DNA from: Tethya wilhelma
Lineage: Eukaryota > Porifera > Demospongiae > Tethyida > Tethyidae
DNA: 64,000 nt
Direction of reading: 5' to 3'
NCBI GenBank assembly: GCA_964030475.1
Contig: CAXIPT010000006.1
Coordinates: 4,254,619-4,318,618 of the forward strand
The translations under genes and the position numbers were made by a program. The notes under the pieces are model-generated. The model saw only the letters and a list, made by a program, of their open reading frames with translations. It made no database searches and was not told the DNA's origin. Of this stretch, positions 44,209-56,356 are shown piece after piece; position 1 is the first letter of the stretch; each line of letters begins with the position of its first letter.

Positions 44209-46131
44209 GCCAAATGTCATGATGATCATGTTAATATTTACAAAATTATCAGCAAAAAAAGAGAAACATCATCGTTCAAAATTTAAAATTGAAGCTGTAG
44301 AAACGTCAACATTATGACGGCCAATTATTATGCTATGATACACACATCATGTTCTGCTAATGATGGCATCAATTTCTACATGTACACATGTAATAATTAG
44401 ACCGTTTCAAAGAGATCTCTACACGAAAATCAATCAACTTCCACTCAACCACAAAACAGCGTACATCAATTGACCAATAACTCTTCAAAAGACTCTCTAC
44501 CCGCAACAGCACAACCTATATACAACACAGCATACACATAGTGTCCTTATACACTAACACACTACATACATACTCCCATACAGCGTAGCCTTCCTATGAA
44601 ATAATATCCTCCGTGCAAAGACATGAATGCTACACGAGTGAGTGTTGTAACCAGGCCCAGCTAGGCTCTACCCAATCTTTGACAAGTAGTCCAATTGTTA
44701 GAGACACACATACTTATGGTCTCAAGGATGAGTAGGAAATAGTTGAAATATTGGCAAACTCATGAATGCTACATGAGCATATGCTAATATAACCAGGCCT
44801 AGCTAGCTAGCTAGTATTATGCAACCTCTACCTATCCAGTAGTCTAAATTGTTAGAGAGGCATATGTACTTAATGTCAGATTCAGTAGGAAATTGTTATT
44901 CGCTGAATGGGGCAAATTTATAAGTTATGCTTCAAATATTGGCAAACTCAAGCGCTGAAGCACTTTCACAACACACACAGTCCATTCACGTAAAAGGATT
45001 AAACATACGTAAATTACCAGGAAGGGTTTTCTATATATCCAATCTTACACACACACACACACCTTCTAGGCCAGATGTGTGATGTTATCAATCAGTCTGG
45101 GTGTTTCTCTACAGAGACAACCAACAGCAGCATTTTCAAATTCTTGACAAGAACTCTATACACACCACGGCTATTTGAGTCAGACCGTGTTTTTACAAAG
45201 TGCTATTAACTGAATGGATTAATCATGTAAGACACACACTCATTACCTCAAGAATTTTGAGAGCCAAGCTTCACAATAACAAGCTAGAGAGTAATATTTA
45301 AACTGACATCTTCACACACAAGCACCGGAATAAAATCATACTGCATATGTATTAGAACATGGTACCACTATAAATTTAGACTATTATTTTTATTATCATT
45401 GTGTGTTCTTATTATTCATCACTTACATGAACTGCATATTCATGACTCCACACACCCACACACATTCCTGCACTGATTGTATTTAGTGTTTACAACATTA
45501 ATACTTTGTTTACTACTCTTAGGGACGGTTTGGGCAGTGTCCACGGATGCACAGACACACACACACACACACACACCATGGCCAATGGAGTACCTTGTGG
45601 GCTGGCAAATGTAAGGCAATATGTTTGTTGTGTACTTTAAGACACACACACACACACACACACACACATCGAGACCAGGCTACAATACTACATGCAGCTA
45701 GAGCTCTACGTACTAATCTTCACTCCAATGTCTCCATCAACACCTACACACATCAGTGTGGGTGGGGAGAGAGAAAAAGAGTAGCTATGCAAACTGTTGT
45801 CATGTGTAACTAGCAGCACAAATGTTTGTACAAGCCATGACAGACCAAATCTTGTAAACAATCTCTAGAATGGCCAGAAGGCTTATCCTAAAGACCAGCA
45901 CCAGCAAAAGTTATGTACAAAGTAATTTGAAAGTTTTTATCATTAAAAATTACAGTGCTGACACTATTATAATAGTAGCTTCAGTTACCATGGTGATTAT
46001 CGGCTACATTTTGGTCAAGAAGTTGTTTTTGAATGAATGACTAGCTGTTATTGTTATGATAATTTCACACACAAAAATAATGCACACTTAGCACATCTTA
46101 TGAATACTGCATTCCTTCCTGGATTACCACA

Positions 46132-46172
<41 letters not shown>

Positions 46173-47218
46173 CTATTTCAACACCATCTCGGCACACAAC
46201 AGCTTCACTCTAACAGTCAAAAATCAACAGCATCACTCCATGCAATTTACTAAAACCATACACAATAATGACTCATTTGATCATCAAATGGTATCCTACA
46301 AGATTCTCGTAGGAAGAGGTACTAAACTCACAGTTCTGTGACGAGGACGTACTCCTTATCGTACTCCTCAAAGTCGGTCATTGCAAGGATGGCTGGATGC
46401 TTCAGTTTCTTCAGCACGGCCACCTCTCTTAAGACATCGTCTCTCTTGTTCCCTCTCTTTGACATCACCTTGATGGCAACTGGGGCTCTTGTACGCGAGA
46501 CTGTACTCTTGAAGACGACGCCATATTTCCCTCTGCACAGATAATCAGTGTACATGTGTGATCAGGTTTATTTCAATCAAGAGCTATTTTACACGTTAGG
46601 TGTCACATTCGTGATTGTCCATGCGAGTAACATGATATTGTGGACTAAAAATTAGTGGCATACTTTTTGTGTGTCAGAGAACAAATGTTGCTTATTGGCT
46701 GCTATGGATGCAGCTGTGTGCTAAATGGTTGCGATTAATTACACCCTATTGTCACTTTCACTTTTCAGTGGCTGTTTTTCACAAGTTACAAGATAAATTT
46801 AAAAACCCATAAAGATAAAAATTTACGTAAACACAGCAAACATTTGGCACATTAAAAAATACAACCACATATTAGATACAAATCTTTCTAGCCAACTAGG
46901 CATGCAAGCTCATTTTCAGTTTCTTGTGCTGAAACAATAGTAATTCGGCTACTAGAAAGTTGTCAAAAAACACTGCATGGGCTAGTAATTATGTTTGCTA
47001 AACATTTCCCCAGTACTATAGCACTCTCCCCAGCTAGCTACTAGCTAGCTCCCCAAATTATAAGGTGCTTGCCAAACACTAGCACTCGAGTACTCGTGCA
47101 GTGCATGTTATAGCTAATTAGTTGCAGCCGTGCAACAAGCCTACCTTGCCAGCTCCTCTTCAACGTTGTACTTGGCCTTCATGACCTCTGGTAGTCGCAT
47201 GTCCTCTGCTGTTGCCAT
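40592..47218 (-). CDS. DAPK/MLCK-like Ser/Thr kinase with CaM-binding tail
   Basis: CaM-kinase-group protein kinase, 356 aa. Nine exons (minus order): 47145-47218, 46332-46532, 44008-44146, 43426-43549, 42611-42659, 41910-41936 (27 nt), 41554-41718, 41150-41267, 40592-40765; total 1071 nt, phases close. Gly loop RGKYGVVF, VAIK lysine, ELLNGGELFDYV, HLDLKPENIV, DFG, GTPEFIAPEV, SPFLGDSDMETINNI. The C-terminus FRARRKWMAVCRAVRVSVSL is a basic amphipathic segment like the autoinhibitory CaM-binding region of DAPKs, then a short Ser-rich tail and a TAG stop. No ankyrin, ROC or Death domain follows; those modules lie in the neighbouring gene upstream. Confidence 0.88.
41728..41794. repeat. (GA)n microsatellite with one N
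   Basis: About 33 GA units with one unresolved base, just upstream of a minus-strand kinase exon, where it acts as the (TC)n tract before the acceptor. Similar runs are at 42665-42724 and 44149-44205. Confidence 0.9.
43559..43656. repeat. (GT)n microsatellite with one N
   Basis: About 48 GT units with an N at 43582, directly beside the kinase exon that codes PENIVLKDK. Confidence 0.9.
44206..46331. other. kinase intron 2
   Basis: 2.2 kb between the ATP-lobe exon and the hinge exon. Short (CA)n runs at 45558, 45642 and 46131 and no coding exon seen. Confidence 0.5.
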
Positions 47219-47758
47219 AGCGTTTGATACTGAGGTACTATCTTTATCTCCTTCGATTGACAATATAGCACGGCGTTTAGTTCACTGAACTTTATATATG
47301 GCTCTACAGACTTCAACACTGGATGATGCACTAACTCAATTTTAGCCAACGCAAGCCTAGAATTACACCATTGCAAAACGATAGGTGAGGAACTATGTGA
47401 AAAATGTTAATTAGACATCTACCGTCACACCCACACATTCGGTATTCATGACAAGTTGAGCTTTCAAGCTGAAAAAATTAACAACAATATTGATGTGTCA
47501 ATGTAACAATCCTGTCCTGCTGTCTTATGCATGCATGGGTGATAAAAAAAAAATCAAAGCTGTTGCATTGGGAGTTGGGAGCCATTAAAAATAATACTTG
47601 AAAAATTAATAATTTGAAATAAGTATCGCTATCTCAGCTGTAAAAAAATTGACGAGATTAGAATAATTATTATGTTAAATGGTGAAAAAAATGGTCTCAA
47701 AAAAATCATGAAACTGAAAACTTAAGTTTTGATGGGTAAAAATCAACATAGATTGTAT

Positions 47759-48938
47759 TCAGCATACATATGAGGTAAGGGCAACGCCAGAAACATTTAT
47801 AACGACAGAACTAGTGGCATTTGAAAATAGCGAGAGTCCTTCAATGAGCACCTGTGCACAGTCGCCTCGACCAATTCCCCTCAGGGCGTCTACGATAGCC
47901 ACCACAGTGCCACTGACACCTTTCTCCCAAACTGTCAAGAGTTTGTCCGTCGGACTTAAACGGTCGTTAATCTGATCAATTTCAGGGACATCCTCCGTCA
48001 ATCCCAACTGGAGAGCAAGCAGACACCAATCTCGTCCAAATGGCTCGCAGGGATCCAACATTCGACACAGCTCAATTCTAGTCTGCAGTGGGACATCGCG
48101 CAGGGCTACATACGGAGCTGACTTGGCAGCAATCAGCAGCTCCTCACACCCACAGCAGACCGTATCGAGGATGCTCTCTTCAAGCTCGGAGGATCGTCTC
48201 AATGTCCCGTCTCCTCGTTCCGCTTCGAATATCTCGACTGCTGAGTAAGCAATCGGCTCCTTGTGTTCGCTGAGGCACGAAGGACTTAAAATGTGCGTAG
48301 TGAAATGGGTACTGGGGTTAGTGGAATGAATCACGTCCACAGCTAAGTTGTAAAACTGCTGCAGCAAAGCATGGCACTCCAGCCTTGTCTCCTGAGTCCC
48401 ACGGACCAATATCTCGATGGTTTTATTTGGCACACATTGTTCCACTAAGACCTCCACTTCGCCACGGCAACACTTGAGTCCGTTCGTCCAAAGAGTAAGC
48501 TCCTGGTCGTCAATATCATCGGAGAAGCACCTCCTTGCTTGGACCTGTATACGAGGAAAGCACCCAGGTGTGAAGATATCGGCTGGACCGCGACACGTTA
48601 GAAGAACGCCAGCGTAGACTTGAAAGGTTGAGTCTTTGACCCAGAGACCAAACAAAGGTTGCATCTTGATGAGACACGGGAAGAGATAGGTGGGGTGGGC
48701 TTCGTCCAAGAGAGGAATGCAAAGTTCAAAATGCTCGAAAAGGTGTAGAATAGATGCAGCATCCCAGTTGGGGTAGACTCGCTGGAGAGTGGCCATCTTG
48801 ATGCGTCCCGTGACACTCTTGAGCTGAGAGACGACAGAATTCTCCGGAGAGAGAGCAGGACCGATGATCATGAGGCCATACCACGAGGGGTCCAAGATGA
48901 CAATATTGCCCAGGGTCCCTTCATTGATGTAGACCACC
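47759..48938 (-). CDS. COR-like and Death domain exon of a DAPK-type Ank-ROC-COR-Death protein
   Basis: A single large exon of about 392 codons beginning in phase 0 after TCTCTCCAG with VVYINEGTLGNIVILDPSW, the stretch that follows the ROC-COR boundary in DAPK1-like proteins. The C-terminal part includes DPCEPFGRDWCLLALQLGL and LLTVWEKGVSGTVVAIVDAL, a Death-domain pattern. The stop at 47759 lies 540 bp upstream of the kinase start, same strand. It is the natural continuation of the exons at 50021-52509, whose last exon ends in phase 0 with ALHDMGE; those exons are on the plus strand. It is best read as the 3' end of one gene broken by an inversion. Confidence 0.8.
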
Positions 48939-49067
48939 TGGAGAGAATATAGAGGGGGGGTGGATGAAAGAGTGTGAGGCATTTTAGGAATTGCAAAAGT
49001 TTCTTTTTTGTGCAAGTTAAATCTATGGTATATCTACAAAGCAAGGAGTGAAATGGTCAGACTTATC

Positions 49068-49079
49068 AGTGTGTGTGTG

Positions 49080-49142
<63 letters not shown>
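49068..49142. repeat. (GT)n-(GA)n compound microsatellite
   Basis: A short GT run then about 30 GA units. The N gap at 55468-55514 is bordered by the same GT-then-GA order. A (CA)n tract at 49377-49480 is the inverse of the (GT)n at 55401. Confidence 0.85.
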
Positions 49143-49145
<3 letters not shown>

Positions 49146-50020
49146 AGATGCATGCCATAGTAATCTTATATAGCACACACCCATCATGTACAGGTACACA
49201 CATTGGTGACATTCCATCCTCCCAACTCCCTCTCCTCTACCAAAGAAGTGTGGGTACAAAGGAGGAGAGAGAGAAAGAGAGAGATGTGGGGTAGACCATA
49301 ACATGTAGTACAACAGATAAGAAGTGTTTGAAGTACGATCTTCCATCCTTTATACAACACGGCATTTGGTACAAACCCACACACACACACACACACACAC
49401 GCACACACACACACATGCACACACACACACACGTACACACACACACACACATACATACACACGCACACACACATACGGTGCATTTTATGGTACAAGTAAG
49501 TCACTCGTACAACATGCATACTAAATTAAACTCGACAAATTTTTGTGCATTTGTTTCAAAAACTCTTCTGCCCAAAGCGGATGCTTCTCTTGTCCAATGA
49601 ATGGAGGTTTGTGTACTTGTGGTCTAAAGTTTACTTGTACCATAATTGATTACAGCCGCCCCCTTTAATAAACACCAATAACAGAACAATAATTATACCA
49701 GTCAAACCGTCAATATTTATAAATACTAAGTGGTATAACTATCACCCTCTTGCACACATCAGCAAAGCAGGAGGCAATTTGATCAATTGGTCTTATTATC
49801 ATCGCACTTCAGAAAATCCAGGTCTTACAATCATCTTGAAACCACGAATGGATAATCGTATACATATCAGATGTGACCATTCAATGGAGCGGTGTGTATA
49901 TCCCAACCACATTGGAGACACAAGTAGGTATAACATTACAGCATCCATTGCTGCACCACATACCATCACACCCACCCTCCTAGCTACGTAGCTAGCTACG
50001 TGTAGACTTCAAACAAACAG

Positions 50021-52115
50021 AGCGAGATTGGATAAGGAACCATTTGGACATTGTCCAGTACCTCTGTGAGAGAGGCTCTAACCTCAACACCCAAGACAGT
50101 GTAAGGAGAGAGAAAGATGTTTTGAAACAAAGCCTGTAATATCTCTTGTAGCTAGTCCTGTTCAGCTGTTGTTGACGTGTGTGGGAGTGTGTGTAGTTAG
50201 AACATCTTACAATAGAGAGAAATAGTCGCACTACTATGAGTGAAATGCAACATCCCAAATTGGCAAGATCAACAAAATAGTTTAGACACTGTGTTTGTAT
50301 TATGCATACAAGATAAACCATTTGCTCTTCTTCCTACAGAATGGTGACACAGCACTACATGATGCCTGCAGAGAAGGACAGCTCTCCCTCTTCTACACCC
50401 TCTATGCTGCCAAGTGCAATCTGGACATACCAAACAAGGTACACCAATATTGAGCTTATTTTGTTAACGACCTTTACCAGTACAATTGGAAATGGTCGTC
50501 AAACATATATACTCCAGGTATACCATTACTAGGCTGTATAAACTTGCCCATACGTCTCTCCCATATGTAGAATGGTGCCACTCCACTCCATCTAGCTGCC
50601 AAGTACGGCCATGTGGAGCTGGTGAGACATCTCTGTCTAGCTGGGTGTGATGTGAATGCCACTACGGAGCATGGCTTCACGGCAGATGAGGTGGCTGCTA
50701 ATTCAAGCCACGACAGACTAGCTACCTTTATCCATCACCTCCGACAGGTACTATTATTAGTAACAATTACATCATAGATCATGTGTGTTTATTTTTAGTA
50801 ACACATGGACATACTTGTACTGACGATCTTCATATTAAACATCAGCATGAAATTATAACTCAATAATTATTTGTAACCAATGTACATACCCAGTTATAAC
50901 TCAAGTTATGACCAATCTTAGTTATAATTCAAGCATCAATATTGTGGTCTATTAATAACCAAACTCCTCCCACTCTACACTCCAATTAGGAGGGGCTCCG
51001 GGACCACTACGTGAGAGAGCTGGTGTTGGGTCAGGTTCCCATGAGACGGGCCAAGCTCCTGGTCTGTGGAGCAGCTGGTGTGGGGAAGACGGAGCTGATA
51101 GACTCCCTCAAGTGCCATCTCCTGAGGAGCCTCTTTAGGAGACGGTCAGCTTCCAACCTCTCCCAGATGATCCTACGACGAACACACGGCATGAATATTC
51201 AACAGGTGAGAGCAATTTGTAGTGGGCACATACTGTATAGCCGGAAATATTGACAGTCAAAACATTTGACGGTTTGCTCTGCATAACGTAAAATAAAAAT
51301 ATTGACAAATTTAAATTTGACAATTTGCACATGCGCATAGTACATGACTTTGCATATATGGCGGCCAAAATATTGGCGGATTTAAATTTGAAGATTTGAA
51401 CTTTAACCATCAAACAGTAAAATTAAAATCCCCGTCAATATTTCCAGCTATATGTACAGTATAGTCACAAATTTTATCATTAACTGATGTTTTTCCATTT
51501 CCCTACATTTTTTCATTCTTCCAATTTTTCATTCTTCCACTCTTCACACACACTCGCAGGTGACCATTCCCAACGAGGGGGACTTCAGTGTCTGGGATTT
51601 CTCCGGCCTCAAGGAGTACTACACTTCCCACGAACACTTCCTCAACGCGAGGAACTCCATCCTCCTGTTGGTCTTCAGCCTCCGTGACCCGATCAAGAAA
51701 CAGATAGCTCAGGTACGCTTCTGGCTGGCCATGATAAAATCCAAACAACCGCTCAACGAAAAGATACGATTCGCGGGAGAAAATCCTCACAAACCGCACC
51801 TGGTGCTCGTAGGGAGCTTTGCTGACGAACAGCTCCCCCCTGCCCCCCTCGCTGATGCAACCCCTGGGGGGTCACAATCAGGGCAACCAGAGGACGTATT
51901 TGCTGTCCCCCTAGCTTCAAGTATATTGGAACCTGCCCCTGTCGTTGACTTTGATAATGGAAGAACGGTGCTGAAGGTTTTGGAGGAGGAGTTTGGTGAC
52001 CATTTTGTGTTTCCCCATCATGTGTTCACTCTGGACTGTCGGCTGTCACAGACCAGGGAGATGAAACTGCTGAGACAACGACTTGGGGAACTGAGGAGAG
52101 ATGTGATTAAGGTAC

Positions 52116-52165
<50 letters not shown>

Positions 52166-52509
52166 CACTTGATACAAAAGCTGACTAGCATAGCATTGAT
52201 ACTACCAACTTTATTTAACCCATTTTGTTTAGTAGTTTCTCTCGTCTAATCTTATTAGCTTGCCTCATTTTGATCTTTATCTTCTTGTAACCTGCTCCAT
52301 CCATCCACACACACACACAGCGTCAGTCTTGGAATCCTGCCATTGTTGACACACTCTCTCAAGCTCTGATCACATGGCGCAAAGACCATTCCGACTTTCC
52401 CGTACTCACGTGGGAACTGTTCCATCGTAAGACGCAGGAACTCATCAACCCCCTCGTCTCTGAGGACCGGATGAAAATTGCCACATCAGCACTTCACGAC
52501 ATGGGAGAG
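50021..52509 (+). CDS. ankyrin repeats and ROC GTPase exons of a DAPK-type protein (opposite strand to its ends)
   Basis: Exons 50021-50100, 50340-50438, 50571-50747, 50990-51205, 51560-52111 and 52321-52509 join without phase error. Ankyrin repeats: NHLDIVQYLCERGSNLN, NGDTALHDACREGQLSL and NGATPLHLAAKYGHVELVRH. The ROC domain has a P-loop CGAAGVGKTELID, a DxxG-type WDFSGLKEYY and LVLVGSFAD. The last exon starts COR (ITWRKDHSDFPVLTW) and ends ALHDMGE in phase 0. No Death domain follows on this strand; it is on the minus strand at 47759-48938. The first ankyrins are also on the minus strand (55769-56356). Nothing resembling a start codon exon precedes 50021. Confidence 0.85.
51231..51461. mobile_element. 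CTGTATAGCC-type MITE in the ROC intron
   Basis: Left end TACTGTATAGCCGGAAATAT and right end ATATTTCCAGCTATATGTAC plus AGTA, with internal inverted TTTGACGG and TTAAATTTGA motifs. Same architecture as the CCGTATAGC group. Confidence 0.65.
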
Positions 52510-53013
52510 GTGAGTGTGGGCGTGGCCAGTACTGTAACCATGGCAACTGGGTGGGTTAATTTTAATGTTAGTATTAGCTGTTAGTGAAAGTATGTGAGGA
52601 ATTCTTCAAAGCAGCACCTGTCATTGATGAGATAAATGGGACTGCAATAACTATGGTCTGTAAAAGATCAACTTTCTCATGATATATTATGCTCTGAGCC
52701 CTACCTCTCTCTGTCTCTAGGTACTGTATGTGCAGCTATATCCGTGAGAAGCTTGTAGAATTAGACTCACTTGAAACATTGCATTACAGAAATATTATAA
52801 TAAGATAACTAGATTATGCTTAAGTTCCTCTAATTTTCCCAACTGACTGGTCCATTTCCNGTTAAGTTCCTCTAATTTTCCCAACTGGCTGGTCCATTTC
52901 CTTGAGAGCCGGTAGCCGGGAGTTGACTTCCTCAATTTATGTTTTCCTTTGGCTGCCGTCGATTTCATTGTGTATGTGGGGCATTGTATGTATGTATGTA
53001 TGTACTCCCATTG

Positions 53014-53077
<64 letters not shown>

Positions 53078-54052
53078 GTGGGAAGACACCATTACTGTAG
53101 GTCTAGAGGAAGTACAAATGAGAAGACACTTTAGAAGTGTTCTTCTAAGACGTGGGCTGGGAGAGAAAGAGAAAGAGGAGACATTGCTGCATGTATTTCC
53201 TGTCTTGAACTGGAACAGTTGTAGATCTTTTGGAACTGAGTCTCTTTGGGTGTGTAAACTAGCCATTGGGAAGATAATGTTGGGAGTATGTCGTGTATGA
53301 AAGGTCCTGCTATTGGAACTGTGTATTCCTCCAGTTTCCACCTCTTAAACCTATTGCTATAGAATAGACCCGGTCTTTTATACCTAATGAGATAGAGCTG
53401 GCTTTTATTGCTTAAGAAAAGGATGGAATAAACCTGGTCTTTTTTAAACCTAATCAAATACAACTGATCTTTTATATCTATTGAAAGACCTGGTCTTTTA
53501 TACCTAATCTAATGGAACTCGTCTTGTAATTGAATGAAAGAACAGGCCTAATAAGAGACGCAAGTTTTTACATCAAAACTGTGAGACCTGGTCATTTTCT
53601 CCTAATGAGATACTTACATTCTTTTATACCTGATTAAGAGACCTGGTCATATTCTAGGATGCACCATATCCTAGATACTTAGATCCTAATACACTCTTTG
53701 CTTAGACACACACCTCGTATACAGTTCCATGCTAAAATACTTCGCAAAATTACTCTAACTCTATAATAATTCATTTATTTAGAACCACTCTACAGTTTAC
53801 ATAAGCCACTCATAATAGACAAAAGAATGTCTTTGCTCTACCTTACCCGACTTCACACAAAGGCCCCCAATAGATTGTTATCACAGCCACAGCTGCCTCC
53901 AATAAACCATCTCTATGCAAATTATTATACATACCTCTCCATGCTCTGATGGTGCTAAGCAACTAGTGCTATAGCTAGACGTACGAACAAAGTTATAAAC
54001 TAAGGAAGTATGACGTTGTACGATAGATATTACACTGAAACGTTTTAGTGTA

Positions 54053-54102
<50 letters not shown>

Positions 54103-54610
54103 TGCTTTGCTGGTAAATTGTGTCGGGAAATTGAGAGAATCAGACCTAACCTTTGATTGAAACGAGTGTAACTTCAAATTGGTGTTGATATAAATTGTTT
54201 TTTTATTCTCTGCAGCCAGTGTTGGTGCACTTTACCCCCCTGGGCATAATCTCTATCATAGTTGGTTTAATAGCATCCTGTTTGTGTGGCAATGGCATGT
54301 AGTTCCATGTTGCTGCCAAATGAGCAGCTCTTTGAATATTGATTGGTTTCCTCCATTTCTGAGAAGATTGCTTCTATCTTCTCTGTTCACTGATGGCTGT
54401 GGAAGCTTCTCTAGTGTGGCTGTCCATTAGTGTCTTTCAATTTATTAGCAAATTAACCTCATAAAAACGGGAGCAGAAGGTCTTTGAAAGAAGCTCTGAG
54501 AATGAGCCTGGTTGTCTACATGCCAAGCTGTTGGCCATGTGTGTGTGTGTGTGTGCGTGTATGTGTGTGTGTGTGTGCGTGCGTGCGTGTGTGTGTATGC
54601 GTGTGTGTGC

Positions 54611-54656
<46 letters not shown>

Positions 54657-55396
54657 GCCTTTCAAATGCTTGCACATATCATTTTTGTCCCCTTTTGCTG
54701 CATTTTAAGCCAACAATTAATTGTGTAACTGTCACTAATGTGATGTTTCCTACAGCTATGATTAATTGGCCGTGTGTGTGTGTAACCTGATAGGATATGC
54801 TTCGTTGGTTCCATCCATGCAGTGCACATGTATGTATGTATGTATGTAATGTCATGTAGCTAATTCGTGTTTATAGCTTTAAGATACATTCCAGGCTGTA
54901 TCTCAGTCTAGGAAGGTCGTATTGAGCTGGAATTGGTACCATTGTGATCAGCTTGAAGAGATCTTTCAAATGATATGGTTTATGCCCACATTTAAATTTT
55001 GATTAAAATGATAAAAAAAAAACATGGATTATATGGTCTTATGTGATTTTTTTTGATAACAGTGGCCATTTTCAATTTTCAAAATAAACCATACCATTTA
55101 AAGGATCTCTTCGTGCTGATCGCAATGGTGCAAGTCCCAGCTTCTAACGACCATCCATTGCTGTTTTAGAGCAGAAAATGTTCAATCAAACTACTCCACC
55201 CATCATTCACTTCATGAAGTACTTGTAAAATCTGATCATGAGCAACACAACTACTAATAGTTTTTGCCTGGAGTCTACAAAATGAAATTACTTTCCAAGA
55301 AGTGGTTCTTCCTCTGTTTTGAGAGCTCATTCAAACACCCAATAGCTCATCCCACTTCTCTTTGAGTGTTCAAACTCTTTGTTGTTTCTCTTGTAC

Positions 55397-55400
<4 letters not shown>
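52510..55400. other. non-coding stretch inside the reversed block
   Basis: No exon found. A 38-bp near-duplicate flanks an N at 52860 (AAGTTCCTCTAATTTTCCCA twice), which suggests a gap-closure seam. Long (GT)n runs lie at 53017-53071, 54057-54099 and 54539-54655. 53360-53650 has repeated ACCTGGTCTTTTATACCTAA-like units. A foldback element is at 54895-55150. Confidence 0.6.
54895..55150. repeat. imperfect foldback element (GGTCGTATTGAGCTGG type)
   Basis: The left arm with GGTCGTATTGAGCTGGAATT and the stretch to GGTTTATG pairs with an inverted right arm near 55085-55150. A third, single-arm copy is at 61290-61340 in an NCBP1 intron. Confidence 0.55.
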
Positions 55401-55467
<67 letters not shown>

Positions 55468-55514
55468 NNNNNNNNNNNNNNNNNNNNNNNNNNNNNNNNN
55501 NNNNNNNNNNNNNN

Positions 55515-55565
<51 letters not shown>
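55401..55565. other. (GT)n, 47-base N gap, (GA)n
   Basis: Unresolved bases at 55468-55514 lie between a (GT)n and a (GA)n tract. It is one likely edge of the reversed block. Confidence 0.95.
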
Positions 55566-55569
<4 letters not shown>

Positions 55570-55635
55570 TCTTTTTTTCATTCTTATTATGCATAACAAT
55601 TTCTACAAAATTAATTATTCTTTGCAACTTTTGTG

Positions 55636-55730
55636 TACCAGGCTCTCACTCTTTCTATCTTCTATCTATCTTTTTCTCTCTCTTTGATAATTAATATTTA
55701 CAGAGAGAGAGAGCCTGGGAATGAAGCTAG
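55636..55730. mobile_element. CCAGGCTCTC foldback element
   Basis: ACCAGGCTCTCACTCTTTC at the left pairs with GAGAGAGCCTGGGAATGAAG at the right; a member of the TAGCCTC/GAGGCTA family with a TC/GA-rich centre. Confidence 0.6.
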
Positions 55731-55768
55731 CAGATATTTCTTCTCCTCTCTTTGTGGCAGCTGCTCAC

Positions 55769-56356
55769 CTTGTCTCTGATGTCCAACAGAGCTCCGTGTT
55801 TCCTCAACAGTTTGACGATGTTGAGTCGACCATAGCCAGCAGCTATGTGAAGTGGACTCTCTCCATGCTGTGTGTGTGTGAGTGTGCATGATTGTTAAAT
55901 AAACATAACTACTTTAAATAGAATGCTTTATAAGTCCTTGAGTTTATGCAAAAAGAACCGTCTGTTTACAAAATGGGAAAATAGGATATGATTGTAATTT
56001 GTTTTTGCACACAGTACACATGTGTGCACGCTAACCTTGTTGGTACTGTTGATTGATAGTCCGGGGGTCTTGAGAAGTTTTGTGACATTCACTAGGTCCC
56101 CGTCGTCCACAGCTGCCAAGAGGTCATGGGTCAAACTAGATGTTGAACTCTGACCCAAAAGAGAAGAGGGAATGTGTGTATGTTTGTGTGTGAGAGAGAG
56201 AGAATTTGGTGTTCTTCTGCAGACACAACATTTCTAATTGTTTACAAACAAGTAGAGCTTCATTTGTCCAAACAAGGGAGCAAGAAATGTACAGCTCAAA
56301 CAATCTACAAGCTGGCTTTCTGGAGCATGAACAAATCATACCTTTTGAGCTGCCAT
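55769..56356 (-). CDS. start and first ankyrin repeats of the DAPK-type Ank-ROC-COR-Death protein
   Basis: Minus-strand exons 56342-56356 (MAAQK), 56036-56149 (SSTSSLTHDLLAAVDDGDLV... to NSTNK) and 55769-55867 (HGESPLHIAAGYGRLNIVKL... to LLDIRDK), all in phase 0. These are ankyrin repeats with a plausible start. Exon 50021 needs one preceding base, so at least one ankyrin exon is missing between LLDIRDK and it, perhaps in the N gap. The gene is divergent from NCBP1, with start codons 497 bp apart. Confidence 0.75.

Noticed and set aside
47759..52509. Two independent DAPK-type genes, one per strand
   Set aside because: Each part lacks exactly what the other has, and the exon ends match in phase across the break, so one interrupted gene is simpler.
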